A DNA stretch of 64,000 nt from Jiella sonneratiae (GCF_017353515.1 NZ_JAFMPY010000009.1:124001-188000), one strand, 5' to 3'. Shown: positions 7,738 to 15,774, counted from the stretch's first letter. Program-made: numbers and translations. Notes: generated by a model from the sequence alone, not told the origin.

Positions 7738-8982
7738 ATGGAGGAGATGGCGGCGGCGGGCGAACGTCATGCGGCCGGGCGCGGCGAAGGCGCCGGGGCC
7801 CCGGCCGCTGCCGGTCCGCCGGGCGCGGGCGGTCTCGGCTTCTACGAGGCCCTGCCGGTCGAGACGCAGTTCGCCCGGCTTGCCGATCCTGCCGTCTATC
7901 ATCCGCTGCCCGCAGACTGGACGATCGGCCTCGCCGACATCGAGCGATCCACCGACGCGATCGCCGAGGGCCGCTACAAGGCGGTCAACACCGTTGCCGC
8001 CGCAGTGATCGCCGCGGTCGCGAACCGGCTGCCCGGCCACGACTTTCCCTTCGTCTTCGCCGGCGACGGGGCGAGTTTCGCCCTGCCTCCCGCCGCCGCC
8101 GCGCTCGGCCGCGAGGCTCTCGCGGCGGTCGCCGGGTGGGCGCGCGAGGCCTTCGGCTTTCGCCTGCGCATCGCCGCCGTCACGGTCGCGGAGATCCGCA
8201 GGCGCGGTCACGACGTGGCGGTCGCCCGCTTCGCCGCCTCCAGGGACGTCGCCTATGCGATGTTTTCGGGCGGCGGCCTCGCCTTCGCGGAAACCCGCAT
8301 GAAGGCCGGCGAGTTCACGCTCGAAGCGGCGGATCCGGAGACTGCGCGGCCGGACCTTGCGGGGCTTTCCTGCCGCTTCTCGCCGATCGCGGCGCGCCAC
8401 GGCGTCATCCTCTCGCTGATCGCCCTGCCGGCGGCGGGGGCCGATCCGGAGCGCTTCGCCGCTCTCGCCGCCGAGATACTCGGCCTCGCCGCCGCGGAAG
8501 TGCCCGACGCTGGGCGCCCGGTTCCCTCAGAGGGGCCGCCGCAGCACTGGCCGACCCGGGGGCTGGCGATCGAGGCGCGGGCGGCGGCGGCCCGCACCGG
8601 CCGGCCGCTCTGGCGCTCCTTCCTGTCGGTGGCGCTGCGCTCCTTCCTCGCCCATCTGACCTTCGTCTCGCGGCTGAAGGTCGGCGATTTCGAACCGGTG
8701 CGCTACCGCTCGGAACTCGTCCGGAACACCGATTTCCGCAAGTTCGACGACGGCCTCAGGATGACCCTCGACTGCACGCCCGAGGTCGCGGACCGGCTGG
8801 AGGCGCGGCTTGCGGCGGCGGAGCGGGAGGGCATCGCCCATGCCGGACTGCACCGCCAGGACGCCGCCCTCCTGACATGTTTCGTTCCGGCGGCCAGCCG
8901 CTCCGACCACGTCCACTTCGTCGACGGCGCGATGGGCGGCTATGCGGCCGCGGCGGCAACGGCCTTCGCCAAGCGCCGGTGA
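7738..8982 (+). CDS. DUF3095 protein (nucleotide-cyclase-like fold)
   Basis: A 414-residue protein of family DUF3095. The N-terminal 50 residues are low-complexity (Gly/Ala), then FYEALPVETQFARLADPAVYHPLP opens the conserved part. GLADIERSTDAIAEGRYKAVN (around 63-83) looks like the metal-binding start of class III nucleotide cyclases, and FVFAGDGASFALP (around 105) resembles their second metal-site hairpin. Catalytic activity is not established. The ATG at 7738 is chosen because it follows a purine-rich GGGAGTGAGG; the open frame extends back to 7597 through the CAGG tract. It stands alone between the glycan genes and tRNA-Leu. Confidence 0.85.
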   Translation: MEEMAAAGERHAAGRGEGAGAPAAAGPPGAGGLGFYEALPVETQFARLADPAVYHPLPADWTIGLADIERSTDAIAEGRYKAVNTVAAAVIAAVANRLPGHDFPFVFAGDGASFALPPAAAALGREALAAVAGWAREAFGFRLRIAAVTVAEIRRRGHDVAVARFAASRDVAYAMFSGGGLAFAETRMKAGEFTLEAADPETARPDLAGLSCRFSPIAARHGVILSLIALPAAGADPERFAALAAEILGLAAAEVPDAGRPVPSEGPPQHWPTRGLAIEARAAAARTGRPLWRSFLSVALRSFLAHLTFVSRLKVGDFEPVRYRSELVRNTDFRKFDDGLRMTLDCTPEVADRLEARLAAAEREGIAHAGLHRQDAALLTCFVPAASRSDHVHFVDGAMGGYAAAAATAFAKRR

Positions 8983-9039
8983 CATGTCCGCGACCGGCCG
9001 GTCCATGACGGTCGGGCGATGCACGCTGGTTTCGGGACA

Positions 9040-9126
9040 TGGTGCGGGTGGTCGGACTCGAACCGACACTCTGTCACCAGAAACGGATTTTGAGTCCGTC
9101 GCGTCTACCGGTTCCGCCACACCCGC
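9040..9126 (-). tRNA. tRNA-Leu (anticodon CAA)
   Basis: On the minus strand the 7-bp acceptor stem GCGGGTG pairs with CACCCGC, followed by A and a genomically encoded CCA. The anticodon stem ACGGA/TCCGT encloses the loop CTCAAAA, giving anticodon CAA (codon UUG). The T arm contains GGTTCGAGTCC, and a long variable arm as in class II leucine tRNAs is present. No integrase lies nearby, so the locus does not look used as an attachment site. Confidence 0.95.
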
Positions 9127-9553
9127 TCGCGCCTTCCGGTCGGGGCGGCCCCAGTCGGTGCCGGCGCTTCGACCGCGCGCGGCCGCTTCCATGCCACGAT
9201 CACCGCCCCGCCGTCCAGACGATGCCGGAAGATATTCAAGGCTTCCCCGCGCGTCGCCCGCCATGCGTTCGCTCCGGGGGAGGGCATCCCGCGCGCCTGC
9301 CGCCAGGGCCGCGGATGCCGGCAGCAGGCCGGGTGACGGGATTGCCTCGGCAGGCGCTTTTGCCTAGAGCATCGGGCGGCGACGTGTCTGTGGTTCGTTT
9401 CGCGCCGTGCCGCGCGCGACGACGCGGTCGGCGGTCGGGGATCTCGACCCGAAAGGGCTGCCGTTCCCAACGCGCCCTCGTCGACGCCCGATGCTTCAAT
9501 CGCGAGGGGCCGATCCGGCATCCCGTTCGCTCAAGTCCGGATCGACGCCCTCC
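9127..9553. other. Gene-poor interval between tRNA-Leu and the YqaA-like gene
   Basis: No convincing gene was found in these about 430 bases. Open frames here lack ribosome sites and family motifs. A frame from 9407 runs in phase into the YqaA-like gene, but its first 49 codons look like non-coding GC-rich sequence. No repeat of the TAGTGG type is present. Confidence 0.6.
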
Positions 9554-10135
9554 ATGCTGCGCCGCCTCTATGACCGGGTCCTGTCGCTCGCCGCGACGCG
9601 CCACGCCGAGCGTGCGCTCGCAATCGTCGCCTTCGTCGAGAGCTCGGTCTTCCCGATCCCGCCGGACGCGCTGATCATCCCGATGGTCATCTCCGACCGG
9701 CGGAAGTGGTTTCGCATCGCCCTGGTCTCGACCGTCGGCTCGGTGCTCGGCGCCTTTCTCGGCTATGCCATCGGCGCGCTGTTCTTCGACGTCGTCGGCC
9801 AGCCGATCCTCGCCTTCTACGGCAAGGCCGACGCCTTCGGCGACCTCGCCCTGCGCTACAACGAATGGGGCGGCTGGGCGGTGCTCTTCGCCGCCTTGAC
9901 CCCGTTTCCCTACAAGGTGCTGACGATCTTTTCCGGCGTCACCGGGCTGAACCTCGCGGTCTTCACCCTCGTCTCGATCGTCGGGCGCGGGGCGCGCTTC
10001 TTCCTCGTCGCCTGGCTGCTGCATCGCTACGGCGCGCCGATCAAGGGCTTCATCGAGACCAATCTCGGCCTGCTCTTCACCCTGTTCATGATCCTGCTGA
10101 TCGGCGGCTTCGTCGCGATCCGCTACCTGTTCTGA
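9554..10135 (+). CDS. YqaA/DedA-like (SNARE-associated) inner-membrane protein
   Basis: A 193-residue polytopic membrane protein. It opens MLRRLYDRVLSLAATRHAE, then FVESSVFPIPPDALIIPMV (about 30-48), the glutamate/proline re-entrant signature of YqaA-type DedA proteins, with further hydrophobic segments around 55-80, 112-135 and 170-190. DedA-family proteins act in lipid translocation and membrane homeostasis. The ATG at 9554 fits the conserved family N-terminus. The dsbB gene follows 9 nt later, so the two probably form an operon. Confidence 0.85.
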   Translation: MLRRLYDRVLSLAATRHAERALAIVAFVESSVFPIPPDALIIPMVISDRRKWFRIALVSTVGSVLGAFLGYAIGALFFDVVGQPILAFYGKADAFGDLALRYNEWGGWAVLFAALTPFPYKVLTIFSGVTGLNLAVFTLVSIVGRGARFFLVAWLLHRYGAPIKGFIETNLGLLFTLFMILLIGGFVAIRYLF

Positions 10136-10144
10136 GGCAAGCGA

Positions 10145-10678
10145 ATGTCCGTCCTCGATCTCGCCCGCCGGCCGACCGGCTTCCGCCAGGTGCTCGCCTC
10201 GGGCTTTCTCGCGACCGGCATGGCGATCGCCGTCGGGGCGGCGCTGCTCTTCCAGTATGTCGGGGGCTACATTCCGTGCGCGCTCTGCCTGGAAGAGCGC
10301 ATCCCCTATTATGTCGGCGTACCGCTCGCCGCCGTCGCCTTCGTCGCGGCGGCCGGCCGGGCGCCGGCGCCGCTGACCCGCGGCCTCCTCCTCCTCGTTG
10401 GCCTGATCATGCTCGTCTCGCTCGGCCTCGGCGTCTATCACGCCGGCGTCGAATGGCACTTCTGGGCCGGGCCCACCGGCTGCAGCCAGGTCGGCGGCGG
10501 TGGGCTCTCCTCCGGCGATCTCCTCGCCGACATCGACGCCGTGCGGCCGCCCTCCTGCGACGCGGCTGCCGGCCGCTTCCTCGGCCTCTCCTTTGCCGGC
10601 TGGAACGCCATCGCCTCGGCGCTGTTTTCGGCCGTCGGGCTCCGATCGGCCGTCGCCAGGGCGGACCGCTTCGCCTGA
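10145..10678 (+). CDS. dsbB: Disulfide bond formation protein B
   Basis: A 177-residue inner-membrane quinone reductase that reoxidises DsbA. The first periplasmic pair is C45-A-L-C48 (IPCALCLEER). The second periplasmic loop has C113 (TGCSQ) and C139 (PPSCD). Hydrophobic segments lie around 18-40, 55-70, 80-100 and 150-170, giving the usual four-helix topology. The loop carrying the second pair is glycine-rich. It directly follows the YqaA-like gene. No dsbA is in the window. Confidence 0.9.
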   Translation: MSVLDLARRPTGFRQVLASGFLATGMAIAVGAALLFQYVGGYIPCALCLEERIPYYVGVPLAAVAFVAAAGRAPAPLTRGLLLLVGLIMLVSLGLGVYHAGVEWHFWAGPTGCSQVGGGGLSSGDLLADIDAVRPPSCDAAAGRFLGLSFAGWNAIASALFSAVGLRSAVARADRFA

Positions 10679-10715
10679 ACCCTGACGGCGAGCCCGCCGC
10701 GGCCTTGGCGCTTCC

Positions 10716-11363
10716 TCACGCCGGGGCGCGGGCGAAGGCCGAGGCGATGCCGGCGCCGACGAGGCAGGCGGCGCCGAAGCGGCCGGCGGCGGTAAGTGCC
10801 CGGGGCCGGCGGAGCAGCCCGTGGGCGGAGGCGGCGAGCCGGGCATAGGCTGCGGCATTGACGAGGCCGAGGATCACGAAGGTCGCGACGAAGACCGCCG
10901 CCTGCGGCAGGTAGGCGTGCCCGGCCTCGACGAACTGCGGGACGAAGGCGGCGAAGAAGACGAGACCCTTGGGATTGAAGACGGTGACCAGGAAGGCGTC
11001 GCGGAAGATGCGCGCCGGACGGCTGCCGGCACCGCCGGCTGCCGCCGCAAGGTCCGCCGCCTCGGCCGGCCTCGGCGGATGACGCCAGAGCCTGACGCCC
11101 ATATAGACGAGATAGGCGGCGCCCGCCCATTTGAGCACGGCGAAGGCCTCGGCGGAGGCCGAAAGCAGGGCGCCGACGCCGGCGAGCGAGAGGCTCGCCG
11201 CGACGAGATCTCCGAGGCCGACGCCGAGAATGCTCGCCAGCGCGACCTTGCGGCCGTGGGCCAGCGCCTGGCCGACGACCATCACCACCGTCGGGCCCGG
11301 TATGGCGAGAAGGACGAGGGAGGCGAGCGCGAAGGCGGCGAAGGTGGTCGGTTCGACGGGCAT
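10716..11363 (-). CDS. LysE/RhtB family amino-acid exporter
   Basis: A 215-residue membrane protein with the hallmark IPGPTVVMVVGQALAHGRK near residues 20-40, GLGDLVAASLSLAGVGALL (50-70), the KWAGAAYLVYMGVRLWR segment (78-94) and VTVFNPKGLVFFAAFVPQF (around 125-145), all typical of LysE/RhtB exporters of amino acids or homoserine lactones. Six hydrophobic stretches are visible. It is convergent with dsbB. Its divergent neighbour is the Uma2 gene, 183 nt away, and nothing further was recognised in that gap. Substrate unknown. Confidence 0.9.
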   Translation of the reverse strand: MPVEPTTFAAFALASLVLLAIPGPTVVMVVGQALAHGRKVALASILGVGLGDLVAASLSLAGVGALLSASAEAFAVLKWAGAAYLVYMGVRLWRHPPRPAEAADLAAAAGGAGSRPARIFRDAFLVTVFNPKGLVFFAAFVPQFVEAGHAYLPQAAVFVATFVILGLVNAAAYARLAASAHGLLRRPRALTAAGRFGAACLVGAGIASAFARAPA

Positions 11364-11546
11364 CCGGGGCTCCTTCCGTGAGAAGACCGAGAGAGCCTCA
11401 CGACGCACCGACTTGTCCAGAGCCTCACAGATGCCGCCCGGGACCGAGCTTGCGTCGACGAGTGGCCGCGAGCACGGCGCCCCCCTGCTTCTCCGGCGAG
11501 CCGGAGATGCTATGGTGGCCCGGTCGCCAATTCCCGGAGGGACGCC

Positions 11547-12131
11547 TTGAGCGGGGCTCGGCAGACGCATTGGACGGTGGAAGAGTTTCTGGTCTGGCAG
11601 GAAGGCCGGCCGGGACGCTACGAATTCGTCGGCGGCGAGCCGGTGAAGATGATGACCGGGGCGACGGCCCGCCACGACGAGATCGTCCTCAACGTCCTAG
11701 CCGAACTGCGCCAGCGCTTGAGGGGAAACCCTTGCAGGCCCTTTACCGCAGATCTCTGCGTCAAGACCATCGACGATCGGATCCGCCGGCCGGACGCTGG
11801 CGTCGATTGTGGCCATCGCGCTCCCACCGATCTGGTCGCAAAGAAGCCCGTCCTCGTTGTCGAAGTCTTCTCGCCGTCGACGCGTGACCTCGATCGGGCG
11901 ATCAAACTCACCGAATACAAGGCGGTGCCGTCGATCCGCACGATCTTCTATGTCGAGCCGAACCGTCCGGAGGTTTATGTCTTCGAGCGGACTGACGATG
12001 ACGGTTGGAGCGAAGGGCGCCGCGTCGTCGGCCTCGAAAACGACGTCGCGATACCGGCCCTCGGCATTTCTCTGCCGCTTGCCGAAATCTACGACGGCAT
12101 CACCTTCGTTCCCGGCCCGCTGCTCGGCTAG
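11547..12131 (+). CDS. Uma2-family (DUF820) nuclease-like protein
   Basis: A 194-residue protein of the PD-(D/E)xK-like Uma2 family. WTVEEFLVWQEGRPGRYEFVGG opens the domain. RRPDAGVDC supplies the aspartate and PVLVVEVFSPSTRDLDRAIKLTEY the E-x(n)-K residues. TTG at 11547 is chosen as start because TCCCGGAGGG stands at normal spacing and the family N-terminus begins right after it. The stop codon TAG is the first triplet of hairpin element 3. A second Uma2 gene lies at 19646. The natural role of Uma2 proteins is not settled; nuclease activity is inferred from the fold. Confidence 0.85.
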   Translation: MSGARQTHWTVEEFLVWQEGRPGRYEFVGGEPVKMMTGATARHDEIVLNVLAELRQRLRGNPCRPFTADLCVKTIDDRIRRPDAGVDCGHRAPTDLVAKKPVLVVEVFSPSTRDLDRAIKLTEYKAVPSIRTIFYVEPNRPEVYVFERTDDDGWSEGRRVVGLENDVAIPALGISLPLAEIYDGITFVPGPLLG

Positions 12132-12207
12132 TGGATTGAATTTGACATTCGAACACCCTCTCGGTTTCGATTGCCCTATGGAATGTCAAAGTCGCAAAAT
12201 CCACTAG
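12129..12207. repeat. TAGTGG hairpin element 3
   Basis: An inverted repeat with left arm TAGTGGATTGAATTTGACAT. The right arm, on the other strand, reads TAGTGGATT, an unpaired TTGC, then GACTTTGACATTCC. The outer TAG at 12129-12131 is the stop codon of the Uma2 gene. The core nearly equals that of element 2, 6.5 kb away. Element 4 begins 15 nt to the right, after an AT-rich spacer containing CAATATTTTAG. Confidence 0.85.
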
Positions 12208-12222
12208 AATCAATATTTTAGA

Positions 12223-12297
12223 TAGTGGTGTCACGACCGAGACATTTGCTTTGGCGTCTGACACAAACGAGGACCAAATGTCTCGGTCACACCACTA
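12223..12297. repeat. TAGTGG hairpin element 4
   Basis: An inverted repeat with left arm TAGTGGTGT, an unpaired CAC, then GACCGAGACATTTG. The right arm, on the other strand, reads TAGTGGTGTGACCGAGACAT and continues TTGG. Outside the bulge the pairing is perfect over more than 20 bp. The right-hand TAG (12295-12297, minus strand) is the stop codon of lutC. The hairpin pair therefore fills the whole convergent gap between the Uma2 gene and lutC, where it could act as a two-way terminator. Confidence 0.85.
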
Positions 12298-12981
12298 GAC
12301 CAGATCCCCCACCACTAGGATATGCAGGCTGCGCGGGCCGTGCGCGCCGAGAAGCAGCGTCTGTTCGATGTCGGCGGAGCGCGACGGCCCGGTGACGAAG
12401 TTGACGCTCCGCGGCATGACGCCCTTGCCATGCCGTTCCCGAAGCTGCGCCAGCGCCGCCTCCATGTCGCCGACGACGTCGGCGGCGTCGAGCACCACGA
12501 GGTGGTATTCGGGCAGGAAGTTCAGACTGGTCGGATTGTCCGGTCCCGAGGTGAGGAACAGCGTGCCGGTCTCGGCGATGCCCGCCGCGGCGTGGGAAAG
12601 GCTCGACAGGTCGTCGCCGTCGCTCGGGCCGGTGGTCACCGTCAGCGCGGTGGCGGAAAAGTCGAGCCCGGCAAGGCGCGGGTCGCGTCCCATGCGGATG
12701 GCCGCCGGGAGGTTGCGCTCGCGCAGATAGCCGGCGACCTCGTCGGGCACCGCATCGTAGCACGTCAGCCGGGTCACCGTCGCGTCGGCCTTTTCGGCCA
12801 TCGCGACGAAGAGGTCGAGCCGCTCGCCCGGCGGCAGCTGCCCGCGCTTCGGAACGATGCCGGCCGGCGCCGCGCCGAGGCGGGCCGCGACGACGGCGCG
12901 GCGCTCGGCATCGTTGGCCGGGTTCGCGCCGACGGCACGGCGAATGCGGCCCATCACGGCGTCTCTGGTCGAACCGCTCAT
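12295..12981 (-). CDS. lutC: LutC/YkgG-type lactate utilization protein
   Basis: A 228-residue LUD-domain protein, the third component of the LutABC L-lactate oxidation complex. Characteristic are ALTVTTGPSDGDDLSSLSH, AGIAETGTLFLTSGPDNPTS and the C-terminal VNFVTGPSRSADIEQTLLLGAHGP with the LHILVV end. It overlaps lutB by 4 nt (ATGA). Its stop codon is the outer TAG of hairpin element 4. It closes the lutA-B-C minus-strand series, which is interrupted by a macrodomain gene and DUF29 genes. Confidence 0.92.
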   Translation of the reverse strand: MSGSTRDAVMGRIRRAVGANPANDAERRAVVAARLGAAPAGIVPKRGQLPPGERLDLFVAMAEKADATVTRLTCYDAVPDEVAGYLRERNLPAAIRMGRDPRLAGLDFSATALTVTTGPSDGDDLSSLSHAAAGIAETGTLFLTSGPDNPTSLNFLPEYHLVVLDAADVVGDMEAALAQLRERHGKGVMPRSVNFVTGPSRSADIEQTLLLGAHGPRSLHILVVGDLV

Positions 12982-14429
12982 CGTGCCGTCTCCCTGCCGC
13001 CGCTTCGCATGTGGCCGTGGCCGCTCTGGGCGTAGGCCTGCATGAAGGTGCGGCCCTCGGGCGCCGGCAGATCGCGCCACTTGGTCCAGCCGCCGGCGAG
13101 CGGCAGCTTGCGGAAGCGCCGCTTCGGCCCGGCGAGGAGCTTCAGGGCCGGCATGGCGAAGGAGACCGCCGCCCGGTAGAGCTTCGGCCGCCTGGCGAAA
13201 TAGGCCCACAGGCCGAGGCCGGCCCGGGCGGTCGCCGGCTGCAGATGGCTCTCGAACTCCTTTTCGCGCCAGTGCCGCATCATCTTCGGCAGCGGGATGC
13301 GCATCGGGCAGACCGCCTCGCAGCGCCCGCAGAAGGTCGAGGCGTTGGGCAGATGCCCGGCCTTGTCGACGCCGATCAGCGAGGGGGTGAGGACGGCGCC
13401 CATCGGCCCCGGATAGACCCAGCCGTAGGAGTGGCCGCCGACGGCGTGATAGACCGGGCAGTGGTTCATGCAGGCGCCGCAGCGGATGCAGCGCAGCATG
13501 TCCTCGAACTCCGTGCCGAGCATGTTGGACCGGCCGTTGTCGAGGAGGACGACGTGATATTCTTCCGGCCCGTCCTGGTCGTCGGGGCGTTTCGGCCCGG
13601 TCGAGAGCGTCGTGTAGACGCTCATCTCCTGTCCCGTCGCGGAGCGGGCGAGGACGCGCAGGATCTGCGCCGTGTCCTCCAGCGTCGGCACGATCTTCTC
13701 GATCGAGGCGAGCACCACGTGGCACTTTCCGAGCAGCTGGGTGAGGTCGCCGTTGCCTTCGTTGGTGACGATCACCGAGGTGCCGGTCTCGGCGATGAGG
13801 AAGTTCGCGCCGGTGACGCCGATGTCGGCCTCGCCGTATTTTTGGCGCAGGATCTGCCGCGCTTCCGACAGCAGCGTCTCGGGCTTCAGGAGGTCGCGCT
13901 TGGGATCGAGATCGACGTGGAACCTGCGGAAGTCCGCCTCGACCTGGTCGCGGTTGATGTGGACGGCGGGCGCGATGATGTGGCTCGGATGCTCGCCCCT
14001 GAGCTGGATGATGTATTCGCCGAGATCGGTTTCGACCGGGGTGATGCCGTTCTCTTCGAGGAAGGCGTTGAGGCCGATCTCCTCGGAGATCATCGTCTTG
14101 CCCTTGGTGACGGTCTTCGCCTTCCGCCGTCTCGCGATGTCGAGGAAGATCCGCCTGGCGTGGTCGGCATCCTCGGCGAAGTGGACCTTGCCGCCGGACG
14201 CTTCCACCTTCGCGACATAGGCCTCGATATAGAGGTCGAGGTGCTTCAGCGTGTGCTGCTTGATCGCCATGGCGCTGTCGCGCAGCGCCTCGAATTCCGG
14301 CAGCGCGTCGGCGGCTTTCTGGCGTTTGCCGATGAAGCCCTTCTCGACGTGTTTCAGCGCGCGCTGGAGATCGACGTCGGCGAGCGCCTTGACCGTGTTG
14401 GCCTTGAAGGTCTGTGAGGTGATCTGCAT
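12978..14429 (-). CDS. lutB: LutB-type iron-sulfur lactate utilization protein
   Basis: A 483-residue protein with an N-terminal LUD domain (NFLIAETGTSVIVTNEGNGD at 209-228) and two 4Fe-4S clusters. The first is C314-x2-C317-x2-C320-x3-C324 (CIRCGACMNHCP); the second begins C367-x2-C370-x3-C374. It passes electrons from L-lactate together with LutA and LutC on the cytoplasmic side. lutC overlaps its 3' end. Upstream there are only 8 nt to the DUF29 remnant, so transcription probably runs through from lutA. Confidence 0.93.
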   Translation of the reverse strand: MQITSQTFKANTVKALADVDLQRALKHVEKGFIGKRQKAADALPEFEALRDSAMAIKQHTLKHLDLYIEAYVAKVEASGGKVHFAEDADHARRIFLDIARRRKAKTVTKGKTMISEEIGLNAFLEENGITPVETDLGEYIIQLRGEHPSHIIAPAVHINRDQVEADFRRFHVDLDPKRDLLKPETLLSEARQILRQKYGEADIGVTGANFLIAETGTSVIVTNEGNGDLTQLLGKCHVVLASIEKIVPTLEDTAQILRVLARSATGQEMSVYTTLSTGPKRPDDQDGPEEYHVVLLDNGRSNMLGTEFEDMLRCIRCGACMNHCPVYHAVGGHSYGWVYPGPMGAVLTPSLIGVDKAGHLPNASTFCGRCEAVCPMRIPLPKMMRHWREKEFESHLQPATARAGLGLWAYFARRPKLYRAAVSFAMPALKLLAGPKRRFRKLPLAGGWTKWRDLPAPEGRTFMQAYAQSGHGHMRSGGRETAR

Positions 14430-14437
14430 GACGGGCC

Positions 14438-14752
14438 TTATTCGGGCAGGTAGTGATGATCGCGCAGCTGCGCATCCGTATTGGGGCAGGTCTGAGGGAA
14501 GGTCGAGAGCGGAAGGGCGGTCTCCTGTGCCGCAAGGCGAACCGCCCGGCGGTAGATCATCGCGATCTCCCCAGCGTCGATGGCCTTAATGTCCGATCTG
14601 AGGTCTTGTTGATCCGTGATGTTCGTGCGCTCTCGCCTGATGCTTTCGGCCCAGGAACGTGACCGCCGTTCCGGTTGAAAATGCCATTTCAACGGATGCA
14701 GCATCAGGATCCGGTAACTCGAATGGAGGGCCCTGCGATGGCGCTTGCCCAT
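14438..14752 (-). pseudogene. 5'-truncated DUF29 gene remnant
   Basis: The frame encodes HPLKWHFQPERRSRSWAESI and then RLAAQETALPLSTFPQTCP near its end. These match the central and C-terminal parts of DUF29 proteins, so roughly the last 80 residues are preserved. The N-terminal part of DUF29 (YERDFYAWxxEQ-type helices) is missing and is replaced by about 15 unrelated residues up to an ATG at 14752. Its neighbour at 14756 is an intact DUF29 gene, so this is probably the leftover of a tandem copy. A short expressed protein cannot be excluded. Confidence 0.7.
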
Positions 14753-14755
14753 AAG

Positions 14756-15238
14756 TCAATCGGTCAACGGCATGTCGGAGGGCATGGCGTCCAAGTCGCG
14801 GAGGAACGCGAGATCGAAAGGACAGACGGCTGGAAAGTTCTCGCGCTTAAGTCCCGTCGCACCCGCCGCGAGGCGGACTGCCTGCGGATAGACGCTTTCG
14901 ACGATGCGTTCCGCTCCATCGCGCAGCGACTTCGCCTCGCGCTCCTCTTCTTCGATCGTGATGCGCGCGTCCAATATCGCCTTGGCGTTCTCCCGCGTCC
15001 GCGACGAGGTTTGCGCCTCCCATTCGAGAAGTTTCGCGATGAGGTCGCGATAGGCTCTCGCGATGAGGCTTTTCACTTCCCGACCGACGCTCTCCAGCTC
15101 TTCGATCACGTTCGGCAGATCGACCTCTGAAAACCGGCCGAGGCGCAGGAGCTGCGCCTGTTCGAACGCCCAGGCGTAGACGTCGTCCTCGTAGTCCGAG
15201 GGGTGCGTGTAATAGGGCTTGTCCTTGGCGAGGCTCAT
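14756..15238 (-). CDS. DUF29 domain protein
   Basis: A 160-residue DUF29 protein. [20 protein letters not shown] (residues 14-33) and [19 protein letters not shown] (about 40-58) form the typical N-terminal helices, followed by a charged helix [19 protein letters not shown] and a family-like end ([20 protein letters not shown]). Function is unknown; the family is often multicopy and sometimes near toxin-antitoxin genes. The ATG at 15238 overlaps the macrodomain stop by 4 nt, so the two are translationally coupled. No catalytic motif was recognised. Confidence 0.85.
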   Translation of the reverse strand: MSLAKDKPYYTHPSDYEDDVYAWAFEQAQLLRLGRFSEVDLPNVIEELESVGREVKSLIARAYRDLIAKLLEWEAQTSSRTRENAKAILDARITIEEEEREAKSLRDGAERIVESVYPQAVRLAAGATGLKRENFPAVCPFDLAFLRDLDAMPSDMPLTD

Positions 15239-15774
15239 CGTTCCGCCTCCCGTTCGAGGGCTTTGCCGTAGACTAGCGCATCCGCCTCCGAGAAGCAGCA
15301 AAGGAGGATCGCATCGAATGCACCGCTTTCTGCCGCGATGAGGCACTCGGTCGCGGCAATCCTCGCCGCGCGATCCTTCGGGAACCCGTAGACGCCGGTC
15401 GATATCGCCGGAAAGGCGATGCTCCGCAATGCGTGCCGGGCCGCGAGGGCGAAGGACGCGCGGTAGGCGCCGGCGAGCAGGTCGTCCTCGCCCTTCGTCC
15501 CGTCCTTCCAGCGCGGGCCGACCGCATGGATGATGTGGCGCGCGGGAAGGTCGAAGCCGTCGGTGATCCTGGCGTCGCCCGTCGGGCAGCCGCCGATCGC
15601 GGCGCAGGCCTCCCGCAGTTTCGCTCTTCCGGCCGCACGATGGATCGCGCCGTCCACGCCGCCGCCACCTTTGAGGCCCTGATTGGCTGCGTTGACGACG
15701 GCGTCGACGTCGAGCGTCGTGATGTCGGCCGTGATGACGGCGATGCGTGTTCCGTCCCGATCGCTCCCGGTCAC
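15235..15774 (-). CDS. Macrodomain protein, O-acetyl-ADP-ribose deacetylase (YmdB/MacroD-like)
   Basis: A 179-residue single macrodomain. [20 protein letters not shown] (22-41) contains the catalytic/binding asparagines N28 and N31 and the Gly-rich loop; HIIHAVGP and [12 protein letters not shown], the phosphate-binding loop, complete the MacroD signature. Such enzymes remove ADP-ribose from glutamate/aspartate or hydrolyse O-acetyl-ADP-ribose. The start is GTG at 15774, overlapping the lutA stop (GTGA). It is inserted between lutA and lutB and coupled to a DUF29 gene, an arrangement not explained by lactate metabolism. Confidence 0.9.
   Translation of the reverse strand: MTGSDRDGTRIAVITADITTLDVDAVVNAANQGLKGGGGVDGAIHRAAGRAKLREACAAIGGCPTGDARITDGFDLPARHIIHAVGPRWKDGTKGEDDLLAGAYRASFALAARHALRSIAFPAISTGVYGFPKDRAARIAATECLIAAESGAFDAILLCCFSEADALVYGKALEREAER

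Noticed and set aside
9040-9126. tRNA-Leu as a genomic-island attachment site
   Set aside because: There is no integrase and I saw no obvious direct repeat of the tRNA end nearby; the neighbours are ordinary core genes.
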